Shown here piece by piece: positions 50,029 to 58,056 of a stretch of 64,000 bases of DNA. A model generated the notes under the pieces. That model ran no database searches. It saw nothing but the letters and a program-made list of their open reading frames with translations, and was not told where the DNA came from. How positions within the stretch are numbered: position 1 is the stretch's first letter; the number at the start of each line of letters is the position of its first letter. The DNA comes from an uncultured Eubacteriales bacterium (GTDB lineage Bacteria; Bacillota; Clostridia; Oscillospirales; CAG-382), in assembly GCA_934502885.1 (NCBI GenBank), contig CAKSUT010000009.1:62001-126000 (forward strand). The letters are read 5' to 3'. The position numbers and the translations under genes are program-made.

Positions 50029-50496
50029 GTGAATACCGAAGAAATAGTGCGCCTTGTTGCGGAAAACGTAAGAAAAAGCCGCTCGGTGACTCTCGAGCTT
50101 GCCGAAAGGCTTGTATGTGAGGTCATGAAGGAAGCGGAACGCATCGGAGTAAAATCCGTGTGCGCAGTGTGCGACGACGGCGGCAACCCGAAACTCGTCA
50201 AATGCGCCGACGGAAGCTTCCTCGCAAGCTACGACATCGCCCTCGGAAAAGCATATACCGCAGTGTCGCTCAAAATGACGACTAAGGAGCTTTCCCGGCT
50301 TGCCTGTCCCGGCGGTCCGCTTTACGGCATACAGAATACCAACGGCGGCAGAATAGTCATCTTCGGCGGCGGAGTACCGCTCAAGGTCGGCGAAAGCATC
50401 ATCGGAGGCTTCGGCGCAAGCGGAGGCACCGAGGAACAGGATACTTACCTCGGTGAGTACGCACTCGGCGTGTTTTCGAGACTCACGGAAATCTGA
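50029..50496 (+). CDS. GlcG/HbpS-like (PduO C-terminal) protein
   Basis: 155 residues of the DUF336 family found in BMC loci as the C-terminal domain of PduO or alone; it may bind heme or cobalamin-like ligands. Seen: VTLELAERLVCEVMKEAERIG, KMTTKELSRLACPGGPLYGI and GGRIVIFGGGVPLKVG. The first 20 residues (NTEEIVRLVAENVRKS) form an amphipathic helix that may act as an encapsulation peptide. GTG start 4 nt after the aldolase stop, so translation is coupled. Confidence 0.9.
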   Translation: MNTEEIVRLVAENVRKSRSVTLELAERLVCEVMKEAERIGVKSVCAVCDDGGNPKLVKCADGSFLASYDIALGKAYTAVSLKMTTKELSRLACPGGPLYGIQNTNGGRIVIFGGGVPLKVGESIIGGFGASGGTEEQDTYLGEYALGVFSRLTEI

Positions 50497-50514
50497 TGAA
50501 AGGAAGAAAAGCGA

Positions 50515-51732
50515 ATGGATATTCAGTCCGATAAAATAGAAGCTATCGTGAAGCAGGTTATCGCGAATATGAACGGCACGGCGAATGCGCAGACAGCCGC
50601 ACCGTCGGCCGCTCCCCGCGCAAACGGAGCTATCCCGAAAACGGGACGCGTTGCGATGCTCACCGCTCTCGAACACTTCGACATTAAGGAATACCCCATT
50701 CCCGAGCTTTCCGACGACGATATTCTCGTCAAGGTCGAAGGCTGCGGCATATGCGGTACGGACGCACACGAATTCAAGAGAGACCCCTTCGGACTTATCC
50801 CCGTCGTCCTCGGTCATGAGGGAACGGGCGAGATAGTAAAGATGGGCAGGAACGTCACGCACGACAGTGCCGGGAAGCCCCTTCATGTGGGCGATAAGGT
50901 CGTCACCTGCATGATATTCAAGGATAACCCCGATATCACAATGTTCGACCTCAATAAGCAGAACGTCGGAGGTGCGGACGTATACGGACTTCTCCCCGAC
51001 GACGATAAGCACCTCAACGGCTGGTTCTCCGATTACCTTCTCGTAAGAGGCGGCTCTTCGATATTCAACGTAAGCGACCTCGACCTTGATTCGAGAATAC
51101 TTATCGAGCCTTGCGCCGTGCTTATTCACGCGGTTGAGAGAGCAAAGACGACAGGCATTCTCAGATTCAATTCGAGAGTGGTCGTTCAGGGCTGCGGACC
51201 TATCGGTCTTATCTGCATCGCGGTACTCCGCACTATGGGCATCGAGAACATAGTCGCCGTTGACAGCGAGAAAATGAGACTTGATTTCGCACGCCTCATG
51301 GGCGCGGACAAAACCGTAAACTTTATGGAGTATAAGGGTGCGGAGGCACTCGGAGAGGGAGTCAAGGAGGCGTTCGGCGGTTACTTTGCCGACTTCGCAT
51401 TCCAGTGTACCGGTTCTCCCGTCGCTCACTCCAACATCTATAAGATGATAAGAAACGGCGGCGGTCTCTGTGAGCTCGGCTTCTTCATAAACGGCGGAGA
51501 CGCAACCATTAACCCCCATTTCGATATCTGCGCAAAGGAAATCACAACCGTCGGTTCGTGGGTCTACACACTCCGTGACTACGCAACCACGTTCGACTTC
51601 CTCAAGAGAGCAAAGGCAATAGGCATTCCGCTTGAAAAGCTCATCACTCATAAGTTCCCCCTCGAAAAGATAAACGAAGCGCATAAGACGAACCTTGCAA
51701 AAGAGGGTCTCAAGATTGCGATTGTACTCTGA
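50515..51732 (+). CDS. Zinc-type medium-chain dehydrogenase with N-terminal encapsulation peptide
   Basis: 405 residues. Residues 1-20 are an amphipathic helix (SDKIEAIVKQVIANMN) followed by an Ala/Pro linker to about residue 40, the classic BMC-targeting layout. Core: GCGICGTDAHE (Cys80), GHEGTGE (His101-Glu102) and the NAD-binding VVVQGCGPIGLI. The four-Cys structural zinc lobe is absent, as in sorbitol-dehydrogenase-like enzymes. The likely substrate is lactaldehyde/1,2-propanediol or propanal (inference). It sits where other GRE loci carry the acylating aldehyde dehydrogenase. Confidence 0.9.
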   Translation: MDIQSDKIEAIVKQVIANMNGTANAQTAAPSAAPRANGAIPKTGRVAMLTALEHFDIKEYPIPELSDDDILVKVEGCGICGTDAHEFKRDPFGLIPVVLGHEGTGEIVKMGRNVTHDSAGKPLHVGDKVVTCMIFKDNPDITMFDLNKQNVGGADVYGLLPDDDKHLNGWFSDYLLVRGGSSIFNVSDLDLDSRILIEPCAVLIHAVERAKTTGILRFNSRVVVQGCGPIGLICIAVLRTMGIENIVAVDSEKMRLDFARLMGADKTVNFMEYKGAEALGEGVKEAFGGYFADFAFQCTGSPVAHSNIYKMIRNGGGLCELGFFINGGDATINPHFDICAKEITTVGSWVYTLRDYATTFDFLKRAKAIGIPLEKLITHKFPLEKINEAHKTNLAKEGLKIAIVL

Positions 51733-51747
51733 TAAGGAGAGAACTTT

Positions 51748-52062
51748 ATGACCGAAGCAGTTGGAATGATCGAGGTGTACGGACTCGTTGCGGCGTTTGC
51801 GGCGTGTGACGCAGGCTGTAAAGCGGCGAACGTAAGAGTCGAAAACTTCGATAAGAATAAACCCGGAAACCCCGATTCACTCAAAGTGCCGCTTATAGTG
51901 CTTGTCAAGTTCAGAGGAAGCGTCGAAGCGGTAACGGCGGCGGTCGAGGCGGCGGAAAAGGAAGCGAACCGGATATCCGGCGTCGTTTCAAAGCACATAA
52001 TAGCGTCCGTCACCGAAGGTGCGGAAAAAATGTTGAAGCTCAACGCCTTCGACAAAAAGTAA
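51748..52062 (+). CDS. BMC-domain shell protein with loop insertion
   Basis: 104 residues, one BMC domain: AVGMIEVYGLVAAFAACDAG, VPLIVLVKFRGSVEAVTAAVEAA and VVSKHIIASVTEG. Between the second strand and the rest is an insertion of about 10 residues (DKNKPGNPDSLK), at the place that lines the hexamer pore in PduA. The pore may therefore differ from the next shell protein. Confidence 0.92.
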   Translation: MTEAVGMIEVYGLVAAFAACDAGCKAANVRVENFDKNKPGNPDSLKVPLIVLVKFRGSVEAVTAAVEAAEKEANRISGVVSKHIIASVTEGAEKMLKLNAFDKK

Positions 52063-52137
52063 TATCGTTGTAAACGCATGAAGCGTTGCATAAACAAGTT
52101 AACTTAAATTTTAATATTATTTTAGGAGGAAATCACA

Positions 52138-52413
52138 ATGGCACAGGAAGCATTGGGAATTATCGAAACAAGAGGACTCACAGCTGCAATAGAGGCGGCT
52201 GACGCAATGGTAAAATCCGCAGAGGTAAATCTCGTCGGAACGGAGAAGATAGGCTCCGGCCTCGTATCCGTTATGGTAAGAGGAGATGTCGGCGCAGTTA
52301 AGGCTGCCGTTGAGAGCGGTGCTGCCGCAGCTTCCAAGCTCGGCGAGATAATCGCAACTCACGTTATCCCCAGACCTCACGCAGACGTTGAGAAGATTCT
52401 CCCCAAGTTCTGA
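52138..52413 (+). CDS. BMC hexameric shell protein, PduA/EutM type
   Basis: 91 residues, canonical: ALGIIETRGLTAAIEAADAM, the pore loop KIGSGLVSVMVRGDVGAV and the edge HVIPRPHADVEKILP, with the conserved Lys and Arg of the hexamer rim. Probably the main facet protein. It has a strong AGGAGG ribosome site and 75 nt of AT-rich spacer before it. Confidence 0.97.
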   Translation: MAQEALGIIETRGLTAAIEAADAMVKSAEVNLVGTEKIGSGLVSVMVRGDVGAVKAAVESGAAAASKLGEIIATHVIPRPHADVEKILPKF

Positions 52414-52487
52414 GTTTAAACCGATTCCTCGGCGGCGTGAAGTGCGCCGCCGAGGGTACATCACTTCCGAACGAAAGGAAAAGCAAG

Positions 52488-52877
52488 ATGAAATCACTCG
52501 GATTTGTCGAGGTGTCCGGCGTAACGGCGGCAATCGACGCACTTGACATAATGTGCAAGAGCGCAAACGTGTCGCTTGTCACATGGGAAAGAAAACTCGG
52601 CGGCAGACTCGTCACAATGGTAGTCGAAGGAACCGTTTCCGATGTCACGGAAGCCGTGGAAAACGCAAAGGCACAGTGCATATCGAAAGTCCTTGCGTCG
52701 AATGTCATAGCCCGTCCGCATTCGGAAACAGTAAGAATGGTCGAACTTTCCGCGTCGAGAATAAAAGGTGCAGACGCAGAAAAAGCGGCGGAGAAAGTCC
52801 CCTCCGAACCCGTAAAGACGGAGAAAACCGCACCCAAACGCACAGGCACACGCGCGAAGAACACGAAGAAATCATAA
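52488..52877 (+). CDS. BMC shell protein with basic C-terminal tail
   Basis: 129 residues. BMC domain 1-88: SLGFVEVSGVTAAIDALDIM, VTWERKLGGRLVTMVVEGTV and NVIARPHSETV, followed by a 40-residue tail rich in Lys, Ala, Pro and Thr, basic and probably disordered (KTEKTAPKRTGTRAKNTKKS). The pore residues KLGGRL replace the KIGSG of PduA. EutK/PduK-type proteins also have C-terminal extensions, but no zinc or helix-turn-helix motif is seen. The start at 52488 has GAAAGG upstream. Confidence 0.92.
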   Translation: MKSLGFVEVSGVTAAIDALDIMCKSANVSLVTWERKLGGRLVTMVVEGTVSDVTEAVENAKAQCISKVLASNVIARPHSETVRMVELSASRIKGADAEKAAEKVPSEPVKTEKTAPKRTGTRAKNTKKS

Positions 52878-52898
52878 CTTTTGAAAGGACGGAGAATC

Positions 52899-53156
52899 AT
52901 GATTGTAGGCATTGTAAAGGGAAGCCTTGTCGCTACGCGCAAAAACGAAGCTCTCGTCGGTCAGAAGCTTATGATTGTGGAAACGCTCGGCGATAAGAAA
53001 AAGTTCGTCGCAACCGACAACGTCGGCGCAGGGGTCGGAGATACCGTACTCGTGGCCTGCGGCAGTGCGGCAAGAATCGGCTGCCAGCTTTCGTCGGCAC
53101 CGGTTGACGCGGCGATAGTCGGTATCGTCGATGAGGATCAGAAGCTCGACTTTTAA
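52899..53156 (+). CDS. BMC vertex protein, EutN/CcmL/PduN type
   Basis: 85-residue pentamer-forming protein that caps the shell corners. Seen: MIVGIVKGSLVATRKNEAL, LMIVETLG, VATDNVGAGVGDTVLVACG and PVDAAIVGIVDE. The ATG at 52899 has GGAG 5 nt upstream. The 127 nt to the next gene hold no clear signal. Confidence 0.95.
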   Translation: MIVGIVKGSLVATRKNEALVGQKLMIVETLGDKKKFVATDNVGAGVGDTVLVACGSAARIGCQLSSAPVDAAIVGIVDEDQKLDF

Positions 53157-53283
53157 GGCTTCGGCGTGAAAACCGCCGCAGTCGGGTCGGGCATACAAAG
53201 CTCACCCGTGCAAGAGTATAGCCGGGGCAAAAGATGTACTTTTGCACGAATGACGCTTTACAATTATCGAAAGGACAAAGAAT

Positions 53284-54615
53284 ATGGAACTCATAAAGCT
53301 TTCCGAAATAATGAGAGAAGCCGGAATTGCCGGTGCGGGCGGCGCGGGATTTCCGTCGTATGCAAAGCTCAACGAAAAAGCCGATACCATAATACTCAAC
53401 TGCGCCGAGTGTGAGCCGCTTCTTAAGCTCCACAGACAGGTGCTTGAAAAGTATGCGTTTGATATAATGACCGCTCTCGAAACGGTTGCCGATGCCGTCG
53501 GCGCGGAGAGCGTCATAATCGCCGTAAAGCCGGCATATAAGAACGCAATTGCCGCCGTCGAAGCGAACCTCGAAAAGTTCCCGAAAACACGCATAGGACT
53601 TCTCCCGGAGGTGTACCCGGCAGGCGACGAGGTCGTGACCATATACGAAACCACCGGAAGAGTTGTATCCCCGGGATGTCTCCCGATAACGGTCGGAGTG
53701 ACCGTCTATAACGTCGAGACAATGCTCAATGCGGCGCACGCAGTCGCAAAGGGTATGCCGGTTATCGAAAAGTACATAACGATTGCCGGCGAGGTGAAGA
53801 ACCCCATTACCCTCAAGGCTCCTCTCGGCATTACCTACGGAGAGCTTATAAAATACGCCGGCGGTGCGACCTGCGATGACTTCGTGATTATCGCCGGAGG
53901 ACCCATGACCGGAAGAATTTCGTCGCTCTCAGACGTCGTTACCAAAACCTCGAACGCAATTCTCGTAATGCCCCGCAACGCATATATCGTAAATAAGCGA
54001 CTCACGCCTATCGGTATCTCCATGAAGCGTGCGATGTCGGCGTGCTGTCAGTGCAGAATGTGTACCGACCTCTGCTCGAGAAATCTCCTCGGTCATCCGA
54101 TAGAGCCTCACAGATTCATGCGTGCCGCAACAAGCGGTATTGCAACCGATACCCCGGCTTATCTCAATACCTTCTTCTGCTCCGGCTGCGGACTCTGCTC
54201 GATGTACTCTTGTCCCCAGGGACTTAACCCTCAGGCAATGATCGCCGAGACAAAGGGCGCATTAAGAAAAGGCGGAGTCACACCGCCCAAGGACGCGGTT
54301 CTCAAGCCCGTGTCTCCGACAAGAAAGTACAGGCTCGTCCCCATGTCGAAGCTCACCGCAAGACTCGGACTTTTGAAGTACGACAAAAAAGCACCGCTCA
54401 CCGATACAGAGGTAAAGGCGGCGTCCGTCAGAATAAACCTCTCGCAGTGTATAGGCGCACCGAGTGTACCCACGGTCAAGGTCGGAGACACAGTCAAGCG
54501 TGCCGATAAAATAGCCGACGCACCCGAGGGCAAGCTCGGAACACCGGTTCATGCGTCGATAGACGGGAAAGTTACCGAGGTTACGGATAAGTATATCAGA
54601 ATAAGTGCGGAATAA
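53284..54615 (+). CDS. PduS/RnfC-like flavo-iron-sulfur protein
   Basis: 443 residues. Seen: GIAGAGGAGFPSYAKL (FMN/NADH loop), ILNCAECEPLL, PAGDEVVTIYE, IIAGGPMTGR, then two [4Fe-4S] motifs at Cys254-264 (CCQCRMCTDLC) and Cys299-309 (CSGCGLCSMYSC), and a C-terminal sandwich hybrid/barrel domain. In B12-dependent Pdu systems PduS reduces cobalamin; here the dehydratase is a glycyl radical enzyme, so it more likely moves electrons across the shell with the PduT-type Fe-S trimer or supports NADH recycling (inference). Confidence 0.92.
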   Translation: MELIKLSEIMREAGIAGAGGAGFPSYAKLNEKADTIILNCAECEPLLKLHRQVLEKYAFDIMTALETVADAVGAESVIIAVKPAYKNAIAAVEANLEKFPKTRIGLLPEVYPAGDEVVTIYETTGRVVSPGCLPITVGVTVYNVETMLNAAHAVAKGMPVIEKYITIAGEVKNPITLKAPLGITYGELIKYAGGATCDDFVIIAGGPMTGRISSLSDVVTKTSNAILVMPRNAYIVNKRLTPIGISMKRAMSACCQCRMCTDLCSRNLLGHPIEPHRFMRAATSGIATDTPAYLNTFFCSGCGLCSMYSCPQGLNPQAMIAETKGALRKGGVTPPKDAVLKPVSPTRKYRLVPMSKLTARLGLLKYDKKAPLTDTEVKAASVRINLSQCIGAPSVPTVKVGDTVKRADKIADAPEGKLGTPVHASIDGKVTEVTDKYIRISAE

Positions 54616-54627
54616 GGAGATAAGACC

Positions 54628-55176
54628 ATGAATAAAGCTATAGGAATGGTAGAGTATAAGACCGTTTCCGCAGGTATTTCGGCTGCGGACTTAATGATAA
54701 AGAGTGCCGACACAGAGGTCATTCAGGCGTCAACCGTCTGCCCCGGAAAGTACATAATCATCGTGAGCGGAGCTTTGAGTGCAGTCAATGCGTCGGTAGA
54801 GGCGGCGAGAACGGCTCTTCCCGAACAGCTCATCGACTCTTTCGTTCTCGGCAACCCGGCTGAGGAAATCTTCCCGGCTCTCTACGGCGGCGCACCCGTC
54901 GAAAACGCAAAGGCTCTCGGCGTCCTCGAGACCTTCTCCGCACCGTCCATAATAGTTGCGGCGGATGCTGCGGCAAAGGCGGCGGACGTTTCCCTTATCG
55001 AAATCCGTGTCGCAAGAGGTATGTGCGGCAAGTCGTATATGCTTCTCACCGGCGAGGTTGCGGCAGTCACGGCGGCAATTGACATAGCCAAGAATGCGGT
55101 CGAGAACGGCGGTATGCTCCTCGACAGCGCAGTTATCCCCAACCCCGATAAGGAGCTTTGGAACAGTATACTTTAA
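54628..55176 (+). CDS. BMC trimeric shell protein, PduT type
   Basis: 182 residues with two BMC domains: KAIGMVEYKTVSAGISAAD and AKALGVLETFSAPSIIVAAD. VCPGKY in the first domain keeps the Cys that binds an Fe-S cluster at the trimer centre in PduT. The C-terminus VIPNPDKELW is PduT-like. Together with the PduS-like neighbour it could form an electron conduit. Confidence 0.95.
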   Translation: MNKAIGMVEYKTVSAGISAADLMIKSADTEVIQASTVCPGKYIIIVSGALSAVNASVEAARTALPEQLIDSFVLGNPAEEIFPALYGGAPVENAKALGVLETFSAPSIIVAADAAAKAADVSLIEIRVARGMCGKSYMLLTGEVAAVTAAIDIAKNAVENGGMLLDSAVIPNPDKELWNSIL

Positions 55177-55182
55177 AATAAT

Positions 55183-55223
55183 GCCGACATTTGCATGGAT
55201 TGGCTTGTGTCGGCTTAATTTTT
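55183..55223 (+). terminator. Terminator between shell genes and the regulator
   Basis: GCCGACAT (55183-55190) pairs with GTGTCGGC (55207-55214), then TTAATTTTT. Confidence 0.8.
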
Positions 55224-55242
55224 ACACGAAAGGTAAGACCTC

Positions 55243-56001
55243 ATGCTTCCGATAGAAAGAAAAAACGAAATACTTGCGAAGCTCATGCTTGACGGCAAGG
55301 TAATAGTGACCGAGCTTGCGGAGACCTACGGCGTCACCGAGGAAACAATACGCCGTGACCTCGATAAGCTCGAGAAAGAGGGACTTGCAAAAAAGACCTA
55401 CGGCGGAGCGGTCAAGACCGACACACTCAATATCGAGCTTCCGTACATGGTCAGAAAGCAGACCAACGTCGAGGGAAAAAAGTACATCGCCGAGATAATC
55501 TCAAACCTCATAAGCGACGGCGACTATATCCTCCTCGATTCAAGCACCACCGCTCTTTTTACCGTCAAAAGTATGTTCAATAAGCAGAATATAACGCTCA
55601 TCACGAACTCCGTCGAGGCTCTCATGGATACCCCCTCGAAGAATAACTGGAGAGTCATCTCTACCGGCGGCGAGTTCGCACAAAGCTCGTTCGCTTTCTT
55701 CGGTCCGCGCGTCGAAGAGGTCGTCGCCGATTACCACGTCGATATCGCCGTCATTTCCGGCAAGGGCATTGATATGAAAAAAGGCGTGTCCGATACGAGC
55801 GACGTCAACGCAAGAATAAAGAAAGCCTTCATCGCCTCGGCAAAAAAGGTTATCCTTGCAATGGATTCGTCGAAGTTCGATAAGATTTCGTTCGTCAAAT
55901 TCGCCGATATAGGAGATATACACGCGGTTGTCACGGACGCAGAGCCGTCAAGAGAATGGAAGGATTTCTTCAACGCAAAGAACGTTGAGCTGTATTGGTA
56001 A
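55243..56001 (+). CDS. DeoR family transcriptional regulator
   Basis: 252 residues. HTH: ERKNEILAKLMLDGKVIVTELAETYGVTEETIRRDLDKLE; conserved linker GLAKKTYGGAV; sensor domain with DYILLDSSTTAL, ITNSVEAL, STGGEF, DIAVISGKGIDMKKG and AMDSSKF. DeoR members sense sugar phosphates and usually repress sugar operons, which suits a fucose/rhamnose-type BMC with a class II aldolase. The likely targets are the promoters at 44.9 and 49.15 kb, which share a repeated motif. Confidence 0.95.
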   Translation: MLPIERKNEILAKLMLDGKVIVTELAETYGVTEETIRRDLDKLEKEGLAKKTYGGAVKTDTLNIELPYMVRKQTNVEGKKYIAEIISNLISDGDYILLDSSTTALFTVKSMFNKQNITLITNSVEALMDTPSKNNWRVISTGGEFAQSSFAFFGPRVEEVVADYHVDIAVISGKGIDMKKGVSDTSDVNARIKKAFIASAKKVILAMDSSKFDKISFVKFADIGDIHAVVTDAEPSREWKDFFNAKNVELYW

Positions 56002-56021
56002 CGTTGGTAACGGAGGATAAA

Positions 56022-57167
56022 ATGCAAAAATTCAGCGTAAAAACAGAAGTGTGCTTCGGAAGCGGCGCACTCAAAAAACTCGGAGAAATATACGCCGATT
56101 CCGCGGTTATTTTTACCGACGGCTTCATGAAAAAGTCCGGCACTGCCGACAGTGTCGCTTCATATATGAAAAACTGCAAAACCGTGTCGGTGTTCTCCGA
56201 AATAAAGCCCGACCCTCCCGTTGAGACCGTCGCCGCCGCACTCGGATTTCTCCTTGACAAAAAAGCGGAGGTCGCCGTCGCTCTCGGAGGCGGTTCGTCG
56301 ATAGACGCCGCAAAGTCAACCGTCATGATATACGAGCGCAAAACAGGAAAGAAAATACCGCTCATCGCAATTCCCACGACAAGCGGAACAGGCTCCGAGG
56401 TCACAAGCTTTTCGGTAATCACCGACGCCGAGAAAGGCGTGAAGTACCCCCTCGTTTCGGACGACCTTCTCCCCGTAACGGCAATTCTCGCCCCCGAGCT
56501 TACAGTGAGCGTACCCCAAACCGTCACCGCCGATACAGGCTTTGACGTCCTGACTCACGCCGTCGAGGCATACATCTCAACCGCCGCAAACGATTTTTCC
56601 GACGCACTTGCCGAAAAGGCGGTCGAGCTTACCCTCGAATACCTCCCCAAAGCATACGAGACTCCGTCCGACCTTACCGCACGTGAGAAAATGCACACAG
56701 CCTCCTGCCTTGCCGGTATGGCGTTCAACGCAGTGTCTCTCGGCGTCGTCCACGGAATCGCACACGCACTCGGCGCAAACTTCCACATACCCCACGGCAG
56801 AGCCAATGCCATGATGCTCCCATATGTTCTGGAGTATAACGCCGGTCTTTCCGAGGGCAGTGAGGGTACGCAGGAGAACTTCGTGCGTGTCAGAGCGAGA
56901 CTCGCAAAGCTTGCACACCTCGTCGGACTCGACGCCTACTCCGAAAAGTACGCCGCACAGTCCTTTATCCGCCGTGTGTACACAATGGAGCGAAGCCTCG
57001 GTATACCGGCAACCCTCGCCGACGCCGGAGTGACAAAGGAAGCTTACGCCGCCGCAAAGGCTCATATCGTGGAAAGCGCCGTAAAGGACGCCTGCACCGC
57101 AACGAACCCCGTAAAAATGACGCCGAGCGGAGTCGAAACGATACTCGCAAGAGTCGATAAGTTCTGA
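56022..57167 (+). CDS. Iron-containing alcohol dehydrogenase, PduQ-like
   Basis: 381 residues. Seen: VFSEIKPDPPVETV, VALGGGSSIDAAKS, IPTTSGTGSEVTSFSVIT, DVLTHAVEAYIS, HGIAHALGANFHIPHGRANA (iron-binding His). The pattern KPDP, TSGTGSEVTS followed by KGVKYPL is very close to PduQ 1-propanol dehydrogenase; a lactaldehyde reductase (FucO) role is the main alternative. The start at 56022 has GGAGGA 5 nt upstream. No encapsulation helix is seen. Last gene of the BMC locus. Confidence 0.93.
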   Translation: MQKFSVKTEVCFGSGALKKLGEIYADSAVIFTDGFMKKSGTADSVASYMKNCKTVSVFSEIKPDPPVETVAAALGFLLDKKAEVAVALGGGSSIDAAKSTVMIYERKTGKKIPLIAIPTTSGTGSEVTSFSVITDAEKGVKYPLVSDDLLPVTAILAPELTVSVPQTVTADTGFDVLTHAVEAYISTAANDFSDALAEKAVELTLEYLPKAYETPSDLTAREKMHTASCLAGMAFNAVSLGVVHGIAHALGANFHIPHGRANAMMLPYVLEYNAGLSEGSEGTQENFVRVRARLAKLAHLVGLDAYSEKYAAQSFIRRVYTMERSLGIPATLADAGVTKEAYAAAKAHIVESAVKDACTATNPVKMTPSGVETILARVDKF

Positions 57168-57173
57168 AGTAAG

Positions 57174-57202
57174 AGCCGTACAGCAAAAAGTGCGGCTTTT
57201 TA
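57174..57202 (+). terminator. Terminator at the end of the BMC locus
   Basis: AGCCGTAC (57174-57181) pairs with GTGCGGCT (57190-57197), then TTTTAAATTTTT. Confidence 0.88.
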
Positions 57203-57221
57203 AATTTTTAACGAAAACATA

Positions 57222-57250
57222 TTGCCAAAAGCGCATAAATGTGATAAAAT
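57222..57250 (+). promoter_or_regulatory. Promoter for the ThrE pair
   Basis: TTGCCA (57222-57227), 17-bp spacer, TAAAAT (57245-57250), 29 nt before the ATG at 57279. Confidence 0.75.
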
Positions 57251-57278
57251 ACAGGGAGATTACCGTTCGGGAGGAAAA

Positions 57279-58052
57279 ATGGAACAAACAAAGCTTACCG
57301 TCCTCGACGATGTACTTTATATTGCCATGAGCGTCGGGTTTAATCTGCTTCACTGCGGCGCGGAAATCAGGCGTGTTGAGGATACAATTTCAAGAATATG
57401 CGCTTCGTATGACGGAGTACACGGCTCACACGTTTTTGCAATAGGCTCAAACATAACGGTGACCGTTTACAACGCCGAGGGACAGAGCCGCACGGAAACC
57501 TGGCGTGTGAAAGGCTACAGCTACGATTTTGACAAGATTTGCAGACTAAATTCGCTGTCACGCAGAATATGCTCCTGCGCACCGTCCCGTGCCGAGGTGG
57601 AAACGGAGATCAACAAAATAAAAGCAAGCCCCGTTTATCCGCAATATGTGCGTATGCTGGGCTACGGTATTATTTCAGCATCGTTTGCCATGTTTTTCGG
57701 TGGAAACGCTATCTGCGGAGCTATCGCTTTCTTTGTCGGGATTCTGACTTGCATAACGGATATGCTTATGAGGCGAATCGGCGGCGGAGACTTTACCGGA
57801 ATTGCCGTGTGCAGTACCGTGGCGGCTTTGTTATCGTTTTCGCTTGAAGCGTATGTGCCGGGTGCTGACGGAACAGGAATTATCATCGGCGTTTTAATGA
57901 CGCTCGTGCCGGGAATTGCCATAACAAACAGTATGCGTGATTTCCTTGCCAACGACTACCTCTCGGGTTCTCTGCGGCTTACGGAGGCAATCGTTACCGC
58001 AACCGCCATTGCCGTAGGTGTTGCGGCGGCAATCGTAATCATGCGGAGGTGA
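57279..58052 (+). CDS. ThrE/YjjP-type exporter subunit (DUF1212)
   Basis: 257 residues. The N-terminal cytoplasmic part has the family features HCGAEIRRVEDTISRICASY and VFAIGSNITVTV, followed by five membrane helices (GYGIISASFAMFFGG, AIAFFVGILTCITDML, GIAVCSTVAALLSF, GIIIGVLMTLVPGIAITNS and AIVTATAIAVGVAAAIVI). Together with the next gene it makes a split threonine/serine or dicarboxylate exporter (YjjP-YjjB type). GGGAGG precedes the ATG. Confidence 0.9.
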   Translation: MEQTKLTVLDDVLYIAMSVGFNLLHCGAEIRRVEDTISRICASYDGVHGSHVFAIGSNITVTVYNAEGQSRTETWRVKGYSYDFDKICRLNSLSRRICSCAPSRAEVETEINKIKASPVYPQYVRMLGYGIISASFAMFFGGNAICGAIAFFVGILTCITDMLMRRIGGGDFTGIAVCSTVAALLSFSLEAYVPGADGTGIIIGVLMTLVPGIAITNSMRDFLANDYLSGSLRLTEAIVTATAIAVGVAAAIVIMRR

Positions 58053-58056
58053 GACT

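Noticed and set aside
50002..51684. 560-codon minus-strand frame
   Set aside because: Antisense to the GlcG-like and Zn-dehydrogenase genes, which have clear motifs and ribosome sites.
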